A DNA stretch of 24,874 nucleotides from Acidobacteriota bacterium (GCA_022614735.1 JAKEHZ010000221.1:1-24874); one strand, 5' to 3'. Positions 7,904-16,439 are shown, numbered from the stretch's first letter. Notes: a model not told the origin generated them from the letters alone. Made by a program: numbers and translations.

Positions 7904-10900
7904 ATGCGCACATCGATACTTATCAAAAACAGCCTCTGGCATTACTGGCGCACAAACCTCGCTGTCATTCTCGGTGTCGCCACAGCAGTTGCCGTACTGG
8001 CCGGCGCGTTGCTTGTAGGCGATTCGGTACGCGCCAGTCTGCGCGATCTTGCACTGGCACGTTTGGGTAAAACCGATCTCGTCATCAACTCATCGGGTTT
8101 TTTCCGTGAGCAGCTGGCCGCTGACCTGCAATCACCCGATCAATTCGCGGAGAATTTCAGAGGAGCTTGCCCGCTGATCGTGCTTGAAGGCGTTGTGACG
8201 CGTGACGAAAACAAGGCGCGCGCAGGAAATGTTCAGGTTTACGGAGTGGATGAACGTTTCTGGAAATTTCATGGTGTCAATGTGCAGGCGCCGGATGACA
8301 ATGATGTTTTATTGAGCCAGGCTCTCGCACAGGAGCTCAACGCCATGGCGGGCGACACGATCATTCTGCGGATCGAAAATACATCGGCGATTCCGGCTGA
8401 ATCGCCCCACGGGCGCAAAGACGACCTGGGCCGCACTATCCGCTTTACAATGCGGAGAGCCTTGCCGATGTCATCGCTCGGGGAGTTTTCGATACGTCCG
8501 CAGCAAGGCGCGGTTCGTGCAATGTTCGTGCCATTACGTAAGCTGCAAAGAAACCTTGAGCAGGAAAACAAGACAAATGCGATTCTGCTTTCAGCAAGGA
8601 GAGCGAACAGCCCGTCAGCGCGGGTGGTAGAGAAAATCCTGAAAGACAAATTCACGCTGGCTGATGTCGGGTTGAAGCTGCGCGTGCTTGACGAGCAACG
8701 GGTCTTATCGCTCGAAAGTGAGAGCATGGTGATTGGTGATGCCCTGGCCGAGAAAGCGAAAAGAGCTGCGGGGATATCGAAACTGAAAACATCTTCGATT
8801 TTAACCTATCTTGCCAACACAATTCGGGTCGGGAAGAAAGAGATTCCCTATTCGCTGGTGACAGCACTTGATGAAGAAGGGCTGGGTCAGTTTCGTAATG
8901 GTGATCATACCCGATCATTGAAGAGCTGGTTATACACTTCTGGAGAGGGGACCTATACAGATTTCCTGAAGCTGCGAGCAGGCATCGGTTCGCCTCAGAC
9001 CAACGACTCTCCCATCATCCTCAACGAATGGGCTGCGAGAAACCTGGGTGTTGAAGGAGGTGAAGTTGCAGAACTTGAATATTACCTTTGGGAAGAGGCA
9101 GGACGATTGGCTACCGGCAAAAAACATTTCCGCGTGGTTCGCATTACCCCGATGGAAGGTATTGCAACCGACCGCGATCTTGCGCCCGAATACCCCGGCA
9201 TTACTGAAGCCAGGAGTCTGGCTGATTGGGACCCACCTTTCCCGATTGAACTGAGCCGCATTCGCAGGATTGACGAACTTTATTGGGATTATTTCCGGAC
9301 AACACCCAAAGCTTTCATCCTCCTTTCCCAGGGGCAGGAGCTCTGGGCCACACGTTACGGCAAATTGACTTCGATTCGGATCCTGCCCCCGGACAATCTC
9401 GATCTTGAGAGCGTTCGCAGAGAGTACGAGCGAGGCCTACGACATATCCTCGATCCCGCGCAAATGGGATTGAGCGTTCAATCGGTCAAAGAGCAGAGCA
9501 TGCAAGCCTCGCGTGGCGCGACAGATTTCGGTCAATATTTCACTTACTTCAGTCTCTTCCTTGTCGTCTCTGCGCTGCTGCTGACGACGCTCTTTTTCAG
9601 GCTCGGCATCGAACAACGGCTGCGGGAAATCGGTTTACTGCGGTCCGTGGGTTATTCGATTAAGCAGGTTCGCTCTATCTTTTTACGCGAGGGCTTTGCG
9701 CTGGCTCTGATGGGAAGCATCATCGGCGTTGTGGGCGCAGTTGGCTACGGCGCTTTGATGATGTGGGGATTGAGCACCTGGTGGGTCGGTGCTGTTGGCA
9801 CGACTTTGCTCAGACTTCACATCACACCTCAATCTTTGCTGATTGGCGGGATCGCAGGGATTATTGCAGCGCTTGTCTGTGTTTGGTGGACCCTCAGGAG
9901 ACTGACGCCTGCCTCACCGCGCAGCCTGCTTTCCGGGGTGAACGAGATCGACTCACCTCGTCGCCGCGGCGCCACGGCGAGACGACGTCTTTTCTCATCC
10001 GCAAGGCTTGCAGTCATCTTTGGCTTAATCGGATTGACGTTACTAATCGCCGCCGGATATGGACGTATCAGCCAGGTTGGAGGGTTTTTCGGCGCAGGGA
10101 TATTGTTGCTGATAGCCATCTTATTTTTCTGGTCTGCCTGGTTGCGTGATGACAGGAAGCAGACAATTGCGGGTCATGGTTTATGGCCGATGACGCGTCT
10201 CGGGTTTCGAAATGCCTCATCGCGACCTGGCCGCAGTGTTTTGTGCATCGCTCTGATCGCCTCTGCGGCATTCATCATCGTTTCAGTCGATTCATTCAGA
10301 CGCGAAGGTAAAGCAGCAACGCTCGATAAAAGCTCGGGCAATGGCGGTTATCCGTTGCTTGCTGAGTCACTGCTGCCAATCGTTCAAGATCCGAACAGCG
10401 AGCAGGAGAGGGAAGAGTTGAATCTCAACGACGAGACGTTGCGTGATGTGAATATTACCCGTTTTCGTTTGCGCCCTGGTGATGACTCAAGTTGTTTGAA
10501 TCTCTACCAGCCTCGCAATCCGCGCATCATCGCGACGGCAGATGATTTCATCAAGAGCGGCCGCTTCGCCTTTCAATCATCGCTGGCTGGAACTGATGAG
10601 GAAAAGGCCAATCCCTGGTTATTGCTCAATCAGGAGATGACAGAATCACCATCTATCAATAACCCTCAAGCCGCATCCGGACCTGGCCGAAATCCGCAAA
10701 CGATAATTCCCGTCATTGCCGATGCCAATTCAATGACATATGTCCTGCATCTAAAGCTCGGTGATGAGATCACGGTCAATGCAAGCGACGGCTCGGTTGT
10801 CCGTCTTCGTCTCGTCGCGGCGCTTGCAGATAGCATTTTTCAAGGTGAATTGCTGATGTCAGGGAAGAACTTCCTGAAACTTTTTCCGGACCAGGAAGGC

Positions 10901-11419
10901 TATCGCTTCTTCTTGATCGATGCTCCTCCGGAGAGGGCTGCAGCTGTTGCTCATACACTCGAAGAGAGACTTTCAGATTTCGGTTTCGATGCGATGAGCA
11001 CGGAGGAGAAGATCGCCGGATTTCACCAGGTCGAAAATACCTACCTCTCTACATTTCAGGCGCTCGGCGGATTGGGATTGCTGCTCGGCACGCTTGGATT
11101 GGCGGCGGTCTTGCTTCGCAACGTTTTTGAGCGACAGCGCGAACTGGCGTTGATGCGCGCTGTGGGGTACCAATCGTCACATCTGGCTTGGATGGTGGTT
11201 ACAGAAAATGCTTTGATGCTCGGGTGCGGATTGATGACCGGAGTGTTGTGCGCGCTGCTGGCAATTACGCCGGCATTCATCGCGCGCGGAGGGCGTCTAT
11301 CGGCAGTATCACTTGGAATATTATTATTCGCTGTTTCGATCACTGGCCTGGCGGCCTCTCTGATTGCAGTAAGAGCCGTCATTCGTTCGCCTTTACTGCC
11401 GGCTTTGAGAACCGAATAG
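7904..11419 (+). CDS. giant FtsX/MacB-type ABC permease with two FtsX domains
   Basis: A 1171-residue membrane protein of the type VII ABC (MacB/FtsX/YbbP) class. The layout is an N-terminal membrane helix (about 19-39), a large extracytoplasmic region (about 45-540), a first FtsX-like helix bundle (about 546-665) containing LREIGLLRSVGYS, further helices (about 705-750), a second helix (about 770-790) and extracytoplasmic region, and a C-terminal FtsX-like bundle (about 1049-1160) containing RELALMRAVGY. MacB has about 650 residues and YbbP about 800, so this is a long version. Such systems transmit mechanical force across the envelope to move lipids, lipoproteins or peptides; the cargo here is unknown. 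Residues about 684-696 (SPRRRGATARRR) are encoded by a short GC-rich palindrome. Confidence 0.88.
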   Translation: MRTSILIKNSLWHYWRTNLAVILGVATAVAVLAGALLVGDSVRASLRDLALARLGKTDLVINSSGFFREQLAADLQSPDQFAENFRGACPLIVLEGVVTRDENKARAGNVQVYGVDERFWKFHGVNVQAPDDNDVLLSQALAQELNAMAGDTIILRIENTSAIPAESPHGRKDDLGRTIRFTMRRALPMSSLGEFSIRPQQGAVRAMFVPLRKLQRNLEQENKTNAILLSARRANSPSARVVEKILKDKFTLADVGLKLRVLDEQRVLSLESESMVIGDALAEKAKRAAGISKLKTSSILTYLANTIRVGKKEIPYSLVTALDEEGLGQFRNGDHTRSLKSWLYTSGEGTYTDFLKLRAGIGSPQTNDSPIILNEWAARNLGVEGGEVAELEYYLWEEAGRLATGKKHFRVVRITPMEGIATDRDLAPEYPGITEARSLADWDPPFPIELSRIRRIDELYWDYFRTTPKAFILLSQGQELWATRYGKLTSIRILPPDNLDLESVRREYERGLRHILDPAQMGLSVQSVKEQSMQASRGATDFGQYFTYFSLFLVVSALLLTTLFFRLGIEQRLREIGLLRSVGYSIKQVRSIFLREGFALALMGSIIGVVGAVGYGALMMWGLSTWWVGAVGTTLLRLHITPQSLLIGGIAGIIAALVCVWWTLRRLTPASPRSLLSGVNEIDSPRRRGATARRRLFSSARLAVIFGLIGLTLLIAAGYGRISQVGGFFGAGILLLIAILFFWSAWLRDDRKQTIAGHGLWPMTRLGFRNASSRPGRSVLCIALIASAAFIIVSVDSFRREGKAATLDKSSGNGGYPLLAESLLPIVQDPNSEQEREELNLNDETLRDVNITRFRLRPGDDSSCLNLYQPRNPRIIATADDFIKSGRFAFQSSLAGTDEEKANPWLLLNQEMTESPSINNPQAASGPGRNPQTIIPVIADANSMTYVLHLKLGDEITVNASDGSVVRLRLVAALADSIFQGELLMSGKNFLKLFPDQEGYRFFLIDAPPERAAAVAHTLEERLSDFGFDAMSTEEKIAGFHQVENTYLSTFQALGGLGLLLGTLGLAAVLLRNVFERQRELALMRAVGYQSSHLAWMVVTENALMLGCGLMTGVLCALLAITPAFIARGGRLSAVSLGILLFAVSITGLAASLIAVRAVIRSPLLPALRTE
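9958..9985. repeat. GC-rich imperfect palindrome inside the permease gene
   Basis: The sequence around 9958-9985 contains TCGCCG (9961-9966) facing CGGCGA (9975-9980), with extra flanking pairs. It encodes an Arg-rich hydrophilic stretch between two membrane regions of the permease, a position where an insertion would be tolerated. It could be a small repeat inserted in frame, or ordinary GC-rich coding sequence. Confidence 0.35.
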
Positions 11420-11462
11420 CTGATGTCAGGACACATTTATCCAATGAGGCAAATGATGGAGA

Positions 11463-11552
11463 GGAAAGATCAAAACAAAAAAGGCAAAAAAGGGCAAAAA
11501 GGTGTTGTTTTTGTCCTCTTTGCCTCTTTTTGTTCTTTTTGCTTTATCCTTT
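11463..11552. repeat. imperfect A/T-rich hairpin with GGCAAAAA-type units
   Basis: A purine-rich arm (about 11463-11501, repeating GGCAAAAA-like units) faces a pyrimidine-rich arm (about 11508-11552, ending TATCCTTTC). The arms pair imperfectly, with several mismatches. This is the weakest member of the hairpin set but has the same design: tandem short units, mirrored, about 45 nt after the permease stop. It separates the ABC operon from the PQQ-propeller gene. Confidence 0.65.
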
Positions 11553-11641
11553 CAACACCATCATCAAACGTTTTGATAAAAGTGTCCCAACATCAGACCG
11601 AATAGAGAAAAATGCAGACTGCCGAGAAGAAGGAAGGATCT

Positions 11642-12895
11642 ATGAAAATGTTGTTTCAGAAGCTCGCATGCATAGCATTTCTCTTATGCATAAACTCGAT
11701 TTTTGGTGGTCAGAGCGTTTCTGCGCAGGAGTGGCCGCAATGGCGCGGAGCGAATCGCGACGGTGTCATCAAAGGATTCCTCGCGCCCAAGACCTGGCCC
11801 GATCAATTGAAGTCGAAATGGAGAGTGACAGTTGGCATAGGCCACTCATCGCCGCTCGTCGTCGGCCGGCGCGTTTATCTGCACACGCGGCAGGGTGAAA
11901 ATGAGGTCGTTGCAGCGTACGATCTCGAGACCGGAAAAGTCTTATGGCAGGACAGCTACCCGGCCGAATATACAATGAATCCGGCGGCGAGGGGGCACGG
12001 CAAAGGTCCCAAGTCTACACCTGCGTATAGTCAAGGGAAGCTCTATACGATCGGAATCACCGGCGTCCTCTCCTGTTACGACACGTCGCAGGGCAAGCTG
12101 CTCTGGCGCAAAGAATCGTTGACTCTGTTCAAGGCAAAAGCGCCGCTATTCGGCACTGCTACATCGCCACTGGTTGATCGAGGGTTGGTGATCGCTTTCC
12201 TGGGTGGGAATGACAGTGGCGCGCTGGTGGCTTTCGATGCGATCACCGGCGCGGAGAAATGGAGATGGAATGGCGATGGCCCGGGTTATTCTTCACCTAT
12301 CGTTGTCGAGGTCGCCGGCAAGCGGCATATCGTTACTCAGTCACAACAGAACATCATAGGCATCAGGGCTGACGACGGGGGGCTTCTGTGGAAGATCCCT
12401 TTCGAGACCGAATATGTACAGAACATCGTCACTCCGGTCGTGCACAAAGACCTGTTGATCTTTTCCGGCCTCAACAAAGGAGTCTTTGCAATTCGAGTAG
12501 GCTGGCGCGATGACAAGTGGGTGACGGATCAGGTGTGGCAGAACAGAGAAGTCTCGATGTATATGAACTCTCCCATTCTGAGCGGCAACCTGTTATTCGG
12601 AATGTCGCACCGAAACAAAGGCCAATTCTTCTGTCTCGATGCAAACACAGGGAAGACTTTATGGACGGGCGATCCGCGTCAGGGCGAAAATGCCGCGATG
12701 GTGATTGCCAACAGTTTGATCTTTTCGCTGACGAACGAGGCGAATTTGATCGTGACAAGCGCAGCTGACAAAGCCGCTACGCCGATGAAAACATACAGCG
12801 TCGCCAATAGCCCGACGTGGGCGCATCCGGCGATTGTGGGAAAGAATATTTTGATCAAGGATGAGAATACGCTGGCGATGTTGAGCCTGGAATAA
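11642..12895 (+). CDS. exported PQQ-like beta-propeller repeat protein
   Basis: A 417-residue protein with a classical signal peptide (KMLFQKLACIAFLLCINSIF, likely cut after VSA at about residue 28) and then a beta-propeller made of PQQ-type repeats. Blades are marked by AYDLETGKVLW, CYDTSQGKLLW, AFDAITGAEKW and CLDANTGKTLW. The mature N-terminus QEWPQWRGANRDG is typical of the outer-membrane or periplasmic WD-like PQQ proteins common in Acidobacteriota and Planctomycetes. These generally lack an obvious quinone-binding active site, and no catalytic Asp motif like that of alcohol dehydrogenases is visible, so a structural or scaffold role (BamB-like) is as likely as an enzymatic one. AAGGAAGGA lies just before the ATG at 11642; an upstream in-frame ATG at 11612 is less likely because it buries the signal peptide. 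Confidence 0.82.
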   Translation: MKMLFQKLACIAFLLCINSIFGGQSVSAQEWPQWRGANRDGVIKGFLAPKTWPDQLKSKWRVTVGIGHSSPLVVGRRVYLHTRQGENEVVAAYDLETGKVLWQDSYPAEYTMNPAARGHGKGPKSTPAYSQGKLYTIGITGVLSCYDTSQGKLLWRKESLTLFKAKAPLFGTATSPLVDRGLVIAFLGGNDSGALVAFDAITGAEKWRWNGDGPGYSSPIVVEVAGKRHIVTQSQQNIIGIRADDGGLLWKIPFETEYVQNIVTPVVHKDLLIFSGLNKGVFAIRVGWRDDKWVTDQVWQNREVSMYMNSPILSGNLLFGMSHRNKGQFFCLDANTGKTLWTGDPRQGENAAMVIANSLIFSLTNEANLIVTSAADKAATPMKTYSVANSPTWAHPAIVGKNILIKDENTLAMLSLE

Positions 12896-12930
12896 TCGCT
12901 GTGACTGGAGAATACTTATCGGCTGCGAAT

Positions 12931-13020
12931 ATGACTAGAAAACAGCTAATTGGCGTCTGGTGGCTCCTCACAATTTTACTTGCCCTGGTTCTCTTCCGCT
13001 GGTTCAATCTCCCGCGATGA
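12931..13020 (+). CDS. possible 29-residue membrane peptide overlapping the miaA start
   Basis: ATG at 12931, stop at 13018-13020. The peptide has a basic start (MTRKQ), one hydrophobic helix with Trp at both ends (IGVWWLLTILLALVLFRWF) and a basic end (NLPR). That is the composition of a single-pass inner-membrane small protein. Its stop overlaps the proposed miaA start as ATGA (13017-13020). A GTG at 12901 would extend it by ten residues and sits 5 nt after the PQQ-propeller stop. Neither start has a strong ribosome site, which keeps confidence low. No homologue is recognised. Confidence 0.4.
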   Translation: MTRKQLIGVWWLLTILLALVLFRWFNLPR

Positions 13021-13979
13021 ATCCGGCAATCTCGACATCCCCACTCATCGCTGTCGTTGGCCCCACGGCCTCGGGCAAGAGCGATCTGAGCATCGCTCTG
13101 GCAGAACGTTTCAATGGCGAGATAGTCAACTGTGATTCGGTTCAGGTCTATCGCGGTATCTACATTGCAACGGCGAAAGTGCCGGTGGAGGAGCAACGAG
13201 GAATTCCGCATCATCTGATCGACATAGTTGACCCGACAGTTAAATTCACAGCTGTTGACTGGGCAAAGAAGGCAAGAGAAGTCATCGCAGAGATCGATGC
13301 AAGAGGTAAGCACGCATTTCTGGTGGGCGGTACAGGTTTTTACCTGCGCGCCCTGACAACGAGGTTCTTCGAGTCACCAGAGATCGATGATTCACTGCGC
13401 CCGCGTCTGCAGGAGATTATGCAGAAACACGGCGCCGGGCATTTGCACAAGATGCTCAAGCGCGTCGATCCGAAGCTTGCTGCAAAGTTTCCGCCCAAAG
13501 ATTGGTCACGAGTTACTCGCGCTCTCGAGGTCTATTTTTCATCCAGCACTCCTCTATCTGTTTGGCAGGAACGATCTCCGGAAGTGCCGACCGAATATGC
13601 CGCACGGTTGCATTACTTTGTGCTTGCGCCGCCGCGCGAAGAGCTCTATGAACGCATCAACTCCCGAGTTGAGACAATGATCAAAAATGGCTTGCTCGAA
13701 GAGATTCAGAACCTGATAGCATCGGGTGTTCCACATACGGCAAAAGCCTTCAACGCGCACGGGTACAAACGGTTTGTCGAATACATGATGGGGAAGCGGA
13801 CACTTGAAAGCGCGATCGAACAGATGAAACTCGACACGAGGCACTATGCCAAGCGGCAATGGTCATGGTGGAGAGCACAGAAAAATACGTTTTGGTTCGA
13901 GGGGTTCGGATTCGATGAGGGCGTGATCGAAGAAGCGAGGCGGCTCTTAAGAAGAAAGATGCTAGATGCTAGATGCTAG
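13017..13979 (+). CDS. miaA: tRNA dimethylallyltransferase MiaA
   Basis: A 320-residue enzyme that transfers a dimethylallyl group from DMAPP to N6 of A37 in tRNAs reading UNN codons. Visible motifs are the P-loop GPTASGKS (15-22), DSVQVYRG (40-47), PHHLIDI (64-70), GGTGFYLRAL, DWSRVTRALEV, and the tRNA-binding/catalytic region DTRHYAKRQWSWWR near the C-terminus. Length is normal (about 300-320). The ATG at 13017 has no Shine-Dalgarno and forms ATGA with the stop of the preceding small frame, so coupled translation is plausible. An upstream GTG at 12960 is also without a ribosome site. The last residues (KMLDARC) and the TAG stop are encoded by the GATGCTA repeat of the following hairpin. Confidence 0.94.
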   Translation: MNPAISTSPLIAVVGPTASGKSDLSIALAERFNGEIVNCDSVQVYRGIYIATAKVPVEEQRGIPHHLIDIVDPTVKFTAVDWAKKAREVIAEIDARGKHAFLVGGTGFYLRALTTRFFESPEIDDSLRPRLQEIMQKHGAGHLHKMLKRVDPKLAAKFPPKDWSRVTRALEVYFSSSTPLSVWQERSPEVPTEYAARLHYFVLAPPREELYERINSRVETMIKNGLLEEIQNLIASGVPHTAKAFNAHGYKRFVEYMMGKRTLESAIEQMKLDTRHYAKRQWSWWRAQKNTFWFEGFGFDEGVIEEARRLLRRKMLDARC

Positions 13980-14074
13980 ATGCTAGGACGCTCACCAAAC
14001 TTCTATAGTCTTTAAGAAAAGACTATAGAAGTTTGGTGAGCGTCCTAGCATCTAGCATCTAGCATCTAGCATCT
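13957..14074. repeat. perfect 57-bp hairpin, 4-nt loop, GATGCTA tandem units
   Basis: Left arm 13957-14013 and right arm 14018-14074 are perfect reverse complements over 57 bp, separated by AAGA. Each arm starts with about four GATGCTA heptamers, followed by GGACGCTCACC and CTATAGTC. The element lies between the convergent miaA and PQQ-dehydrogenase genes and overlaps the last 23 bases of miaA. Parts of its inner sequence (GTGAGCGTCCTAGCATCT, CTTTAAGAAAA) recur at about 226-260, and a variant occurs at 19681-19694, so the loci are related. Confidence 0.95.
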
Positions 14075-14081
14075 GTTCGGC

Positions 14082-16439
14082 TCAATCGACTTCGGGCAGT
14101 GCAAAGCTCATCAGAATGTTGCCAACAGAGCAAGCCACGTACTGCCTGCCGCCAACTGCATAGCTGATCGGTGAGGCGTGGATATCCCCACCCGTCTGCG
14201 TGCGCCATAGCAGTTTGCCCGTCCGCGAGTTGAAAGCCATGAAATTGCCATCGCCTGAGGTGACGAAGGTCACACCTCCGGCCGTAGCCAATACTCCATT
14301 GCCGAGACCGCCGGTAGAGAAGCGATAGTCCCACTTCGTCTGGCCGGTCTCCGGATCGATTGCCTTGACGCCACCCCACTCGACATCTCCGGGCGCGAAG
14401 AATCTGCCGCCCCAATACGCCTTGCCTGCTTCATACTTCTGCTCCTCCTTAACGTAGATATTGCCCGCTTCCCTATAGGTGAAGATGAAGTATCCGGTCT
14501 CAGGATCGTATGAGGGCGATTGCCAGTTGGTTGCGCCTGCCAGGTTTGGATAGACCAGTGTGCCTTCACGGCTGGGCTCTTTGCCGGTATCCAGAATTGG
14601 ACGACCGTTTTTGTCCAGTCCTTTTGCCCACGTCTGCCGAGCGAACGGTGTTCCAAATAAAAATTCCCCCGTCTCGCGATCGAGCACATAGTAGAAGGCG
14701 TTGCGGTTTGCCTCTAGCAGAAGTTTACGCATCTTGCCCTTCCACATACGGTTGACGAGCATTGGCGTCTCGTTCGCGTCCCAGTCGTAGACGTCGTGGG
14801 GTGTGAATTGGAAATGCCAGCGCCGCTTGCCCGTCTGCGGGTCGAGGGCGACAACTGAGTCGGAGAAGAGATTATCTCCCATGCGCACATCGCCGTTTAA
14901 ATCGGGCGCTGGATTGCCTATGCCCCAGTAGAGGATATCCAGTTCCGGATCATAAGTGCCAGTCATCCAGGTCGCGCCACCGCCATATTTCCAGCTATCC
15001 CCGGCCCATGTGTCATTTCCGAACTCCCCTGGCCCCGGAATAGTCCAGAAACGCCATAACCGTTTGCCTGTCGCCGCATCATAAGCATCCAGGAAGCCGC
15101 GGACACCAAACTCACCTCCACCCATCCCGACTATCACTTTATCTTTGATCGCCAATGGGGCCATCGATGAGAAATAGCCCTGAGCTACCTCAGCCAGTTT
15201 CACCTCCCATAGCAGACGCCCGGTTTTGGCGTCGAGCGCGACCACATGTGCATCACCCGTAGTCATAAACAAACGTCCGCCGAGCATAGCAAAGCCACGG
15301 TTGGCGACGCCTTTAACGTCAAATTTGGGATCTTTCGGCTGGTACTTGTACTCCCACAACATTTTACCCGTAGCTGCATCGAGCGCGTATGCGTAGTTCG
15401 ACGCGGCTGTTGTGTACATCACACCATCCACGACCAGAGGCGAGCCTTGGAGCAACCCATTTCCTTGCGGCTGGAAGGTCCAGGCGGTTTGCACCTGTGC
15501 CACGTTGTTTAGGTTGATCTGCTTCAGTAGTGAGTAGTGGCGGCCTTCGTAATCGCCGAAGTAAGTGAGCCAGTTGTGCGGCTCTTTGCGCGAGTTGACG
15601 ATGCGCTCGAAAGTCAGGCCACCCTTGACCGGCATGTGCACGCTTTTAGACGGATCGGATGATTTGAGAGACTTCAGATAAGCGATCAAATCATTGATCT
15701 CTCCCTCGGTTAGCCGTGTGCCATAATCGGCCGGCATGATCGATTTCTGCGCGTATTTAATCTCGGACAAGTCCCTCTTTTTGAGCAAATAAAATTCCTC
15801 ATCGCGCCCGAAGAGTTGGATTGAAAAGGTATCCTCATTGCGACGCAGGCCCTTGATGGCCTTACCATTTTTGGTCACAACCTCGACGAAGCCTGGCATG
15901 TAACCTTCGCGAGAGCCGGGTTTGAGAATTATTTTTCTCAGCTCATCGCTCTTCAGATTACCAATGGAGGAAAGATCTGGCGCGAAGCGGCTACCCTGCC
16001 CATTGATCATGTGACAAGCAATACAATCGCCTTTGCCGGTAAAGACCAACTCGCCCGCCCCCACATTGCCGGCGATTTTTTCATTGCTCCCGCCGCTGAG
16101 CGCCCGCAAAAAGCTAACAGACTGCCATACCTCATCGTCAGTTAGCCCCATTGCCGGCATGGCAGTGCCGGTGATGCCGTTCTTGATTACGCCGAAAAGT
16201 TGCGCGTCTTCATTGCCGTGTTTGAACGTTCCCTTGTTAAGGCCCGGGCCACGCCCTCCGTCTCCCTTCGCTCCGTGACAACCCGCACACATCTGATCGA
16301 AAATCTTTTTACCTGCGTCAATCGCTTCGGGCTTATCGGCAAAAGGATTCTTCTGCGCGGCTCCGTGCTGTGCCATCAGAATTGCAGAAGTGACACTCAC
16401 AACTATCAGTGTAGACAGTATCAGCCTGGACTTTTTCAT
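14082..16439 (-). CDS. PQQ-dependent alcohol dehydrogenase with N-terminal di-heme cytochrome c; lanthanide-type ligands
   Basis: A 785-residue periplasmic quinohemoprotein. It starts with a signal peptide (about 1-29), then two c-type heme motifs, CAGCH (51-55) and CIACH (139-143), then an eight-bladed PQQ propeller (about 285-785). Metal-site residues can be matched to methanol dehydrogenase: Glu443 in GGEFGVRG, Asn509 in GNPAPD, catalytic Asp552 in HDVYDWD, and a further Asp554 two residues on, which in XoxF-type enzymes marks lanthanide rather than calcium. The adjacent-cysteine pair of methanol dehydrogenases is absent; Val375-Lys376 occupy that place. It oxidises an alcohol or related substrate and passes electrons through its own hemes. 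Classical type II alcohol dehydrogenases carry the heme domain at the other end. AGAGAAGCT lies before the ATG. Confidence 0.88.
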   Translation of the reverse strand: MKKSRLILSTLIVVSVTSAILMAQHGAAQKNPFADKPEAIDAGKKIFDQMCAGCHGAKGDGGRGPGLNKGTFKHGNEDAQLFGVIKNGITGTAMPAMGLTDDEVWQSVSFLRALSGGSNEKIAGNVGAGELVFTGKGDCIACHMINGQGSRFAPDLSSIGNLKSDELRKIILKPGSREGYMPGFVEVVTKNGKAIKGLRRNEDTFSIQLFGRDEEFYLLKKRDLSEIKYAQKSIMPADYGTRLTEGEINDLIAYLKSLKSSDPSKSVHMPVKGGLTFERIVNSRKEPHNWLTYFGDYEGRHYSLLKQINLNNVAQVQTAWTFQPQGNGLLQGSPLVVDGVMYTTAASNYAYALDAATGKMLWEYKYQPKDPKFDVKGVANRGFAMLGGRLFMTTGDAHVVALDAKTGRLLWEVKLAEVAQGYFSSMAPLAIKDKVIVGMGGGEFGVRGFLDAYDAATGKRLWRFWTIPGPGEFGNDTWAGDSWKYGGGATWMTGTYDPELDILYWGIGNPAPDLNGDVRMGDNLFSDSVVALDPQTGKRRWHFQFTPHDVYDWDANETPMLVNRMWKGKMRKLLLEANRNAFYYVLDRETGEFLFGTPFARQTWAKGLDKNGRPILDTGKEPSREGTLVYPNLAGATNWQSPSYDPETGYFIFTYREAGNIYVKEEQKYEAGKAYWGGRFFAPGDVEWGGVKAIDPETGQTKWDYRFSTGGLGNGVLATAGGVTFVTSGDGNFMAFNSRTGKLLWRTQTGGDIHASPISYAVGGRQYVACSVGNILMSFALPEVD

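Noticed and set aside
11423..11605. 60-codon frame after the permease gene
   Set aside because: Its Lys/Gly- and Phe-rich composition comes from the A/T-rich hairpin arms; there is no ribosome site.
13957..14074. Tandem GATGCTA units as a CRISPR array
   Set aside because: Units are 7 nt, directly adjacent, without spacers, and mirrored into a palindrome; no cas gene is present.
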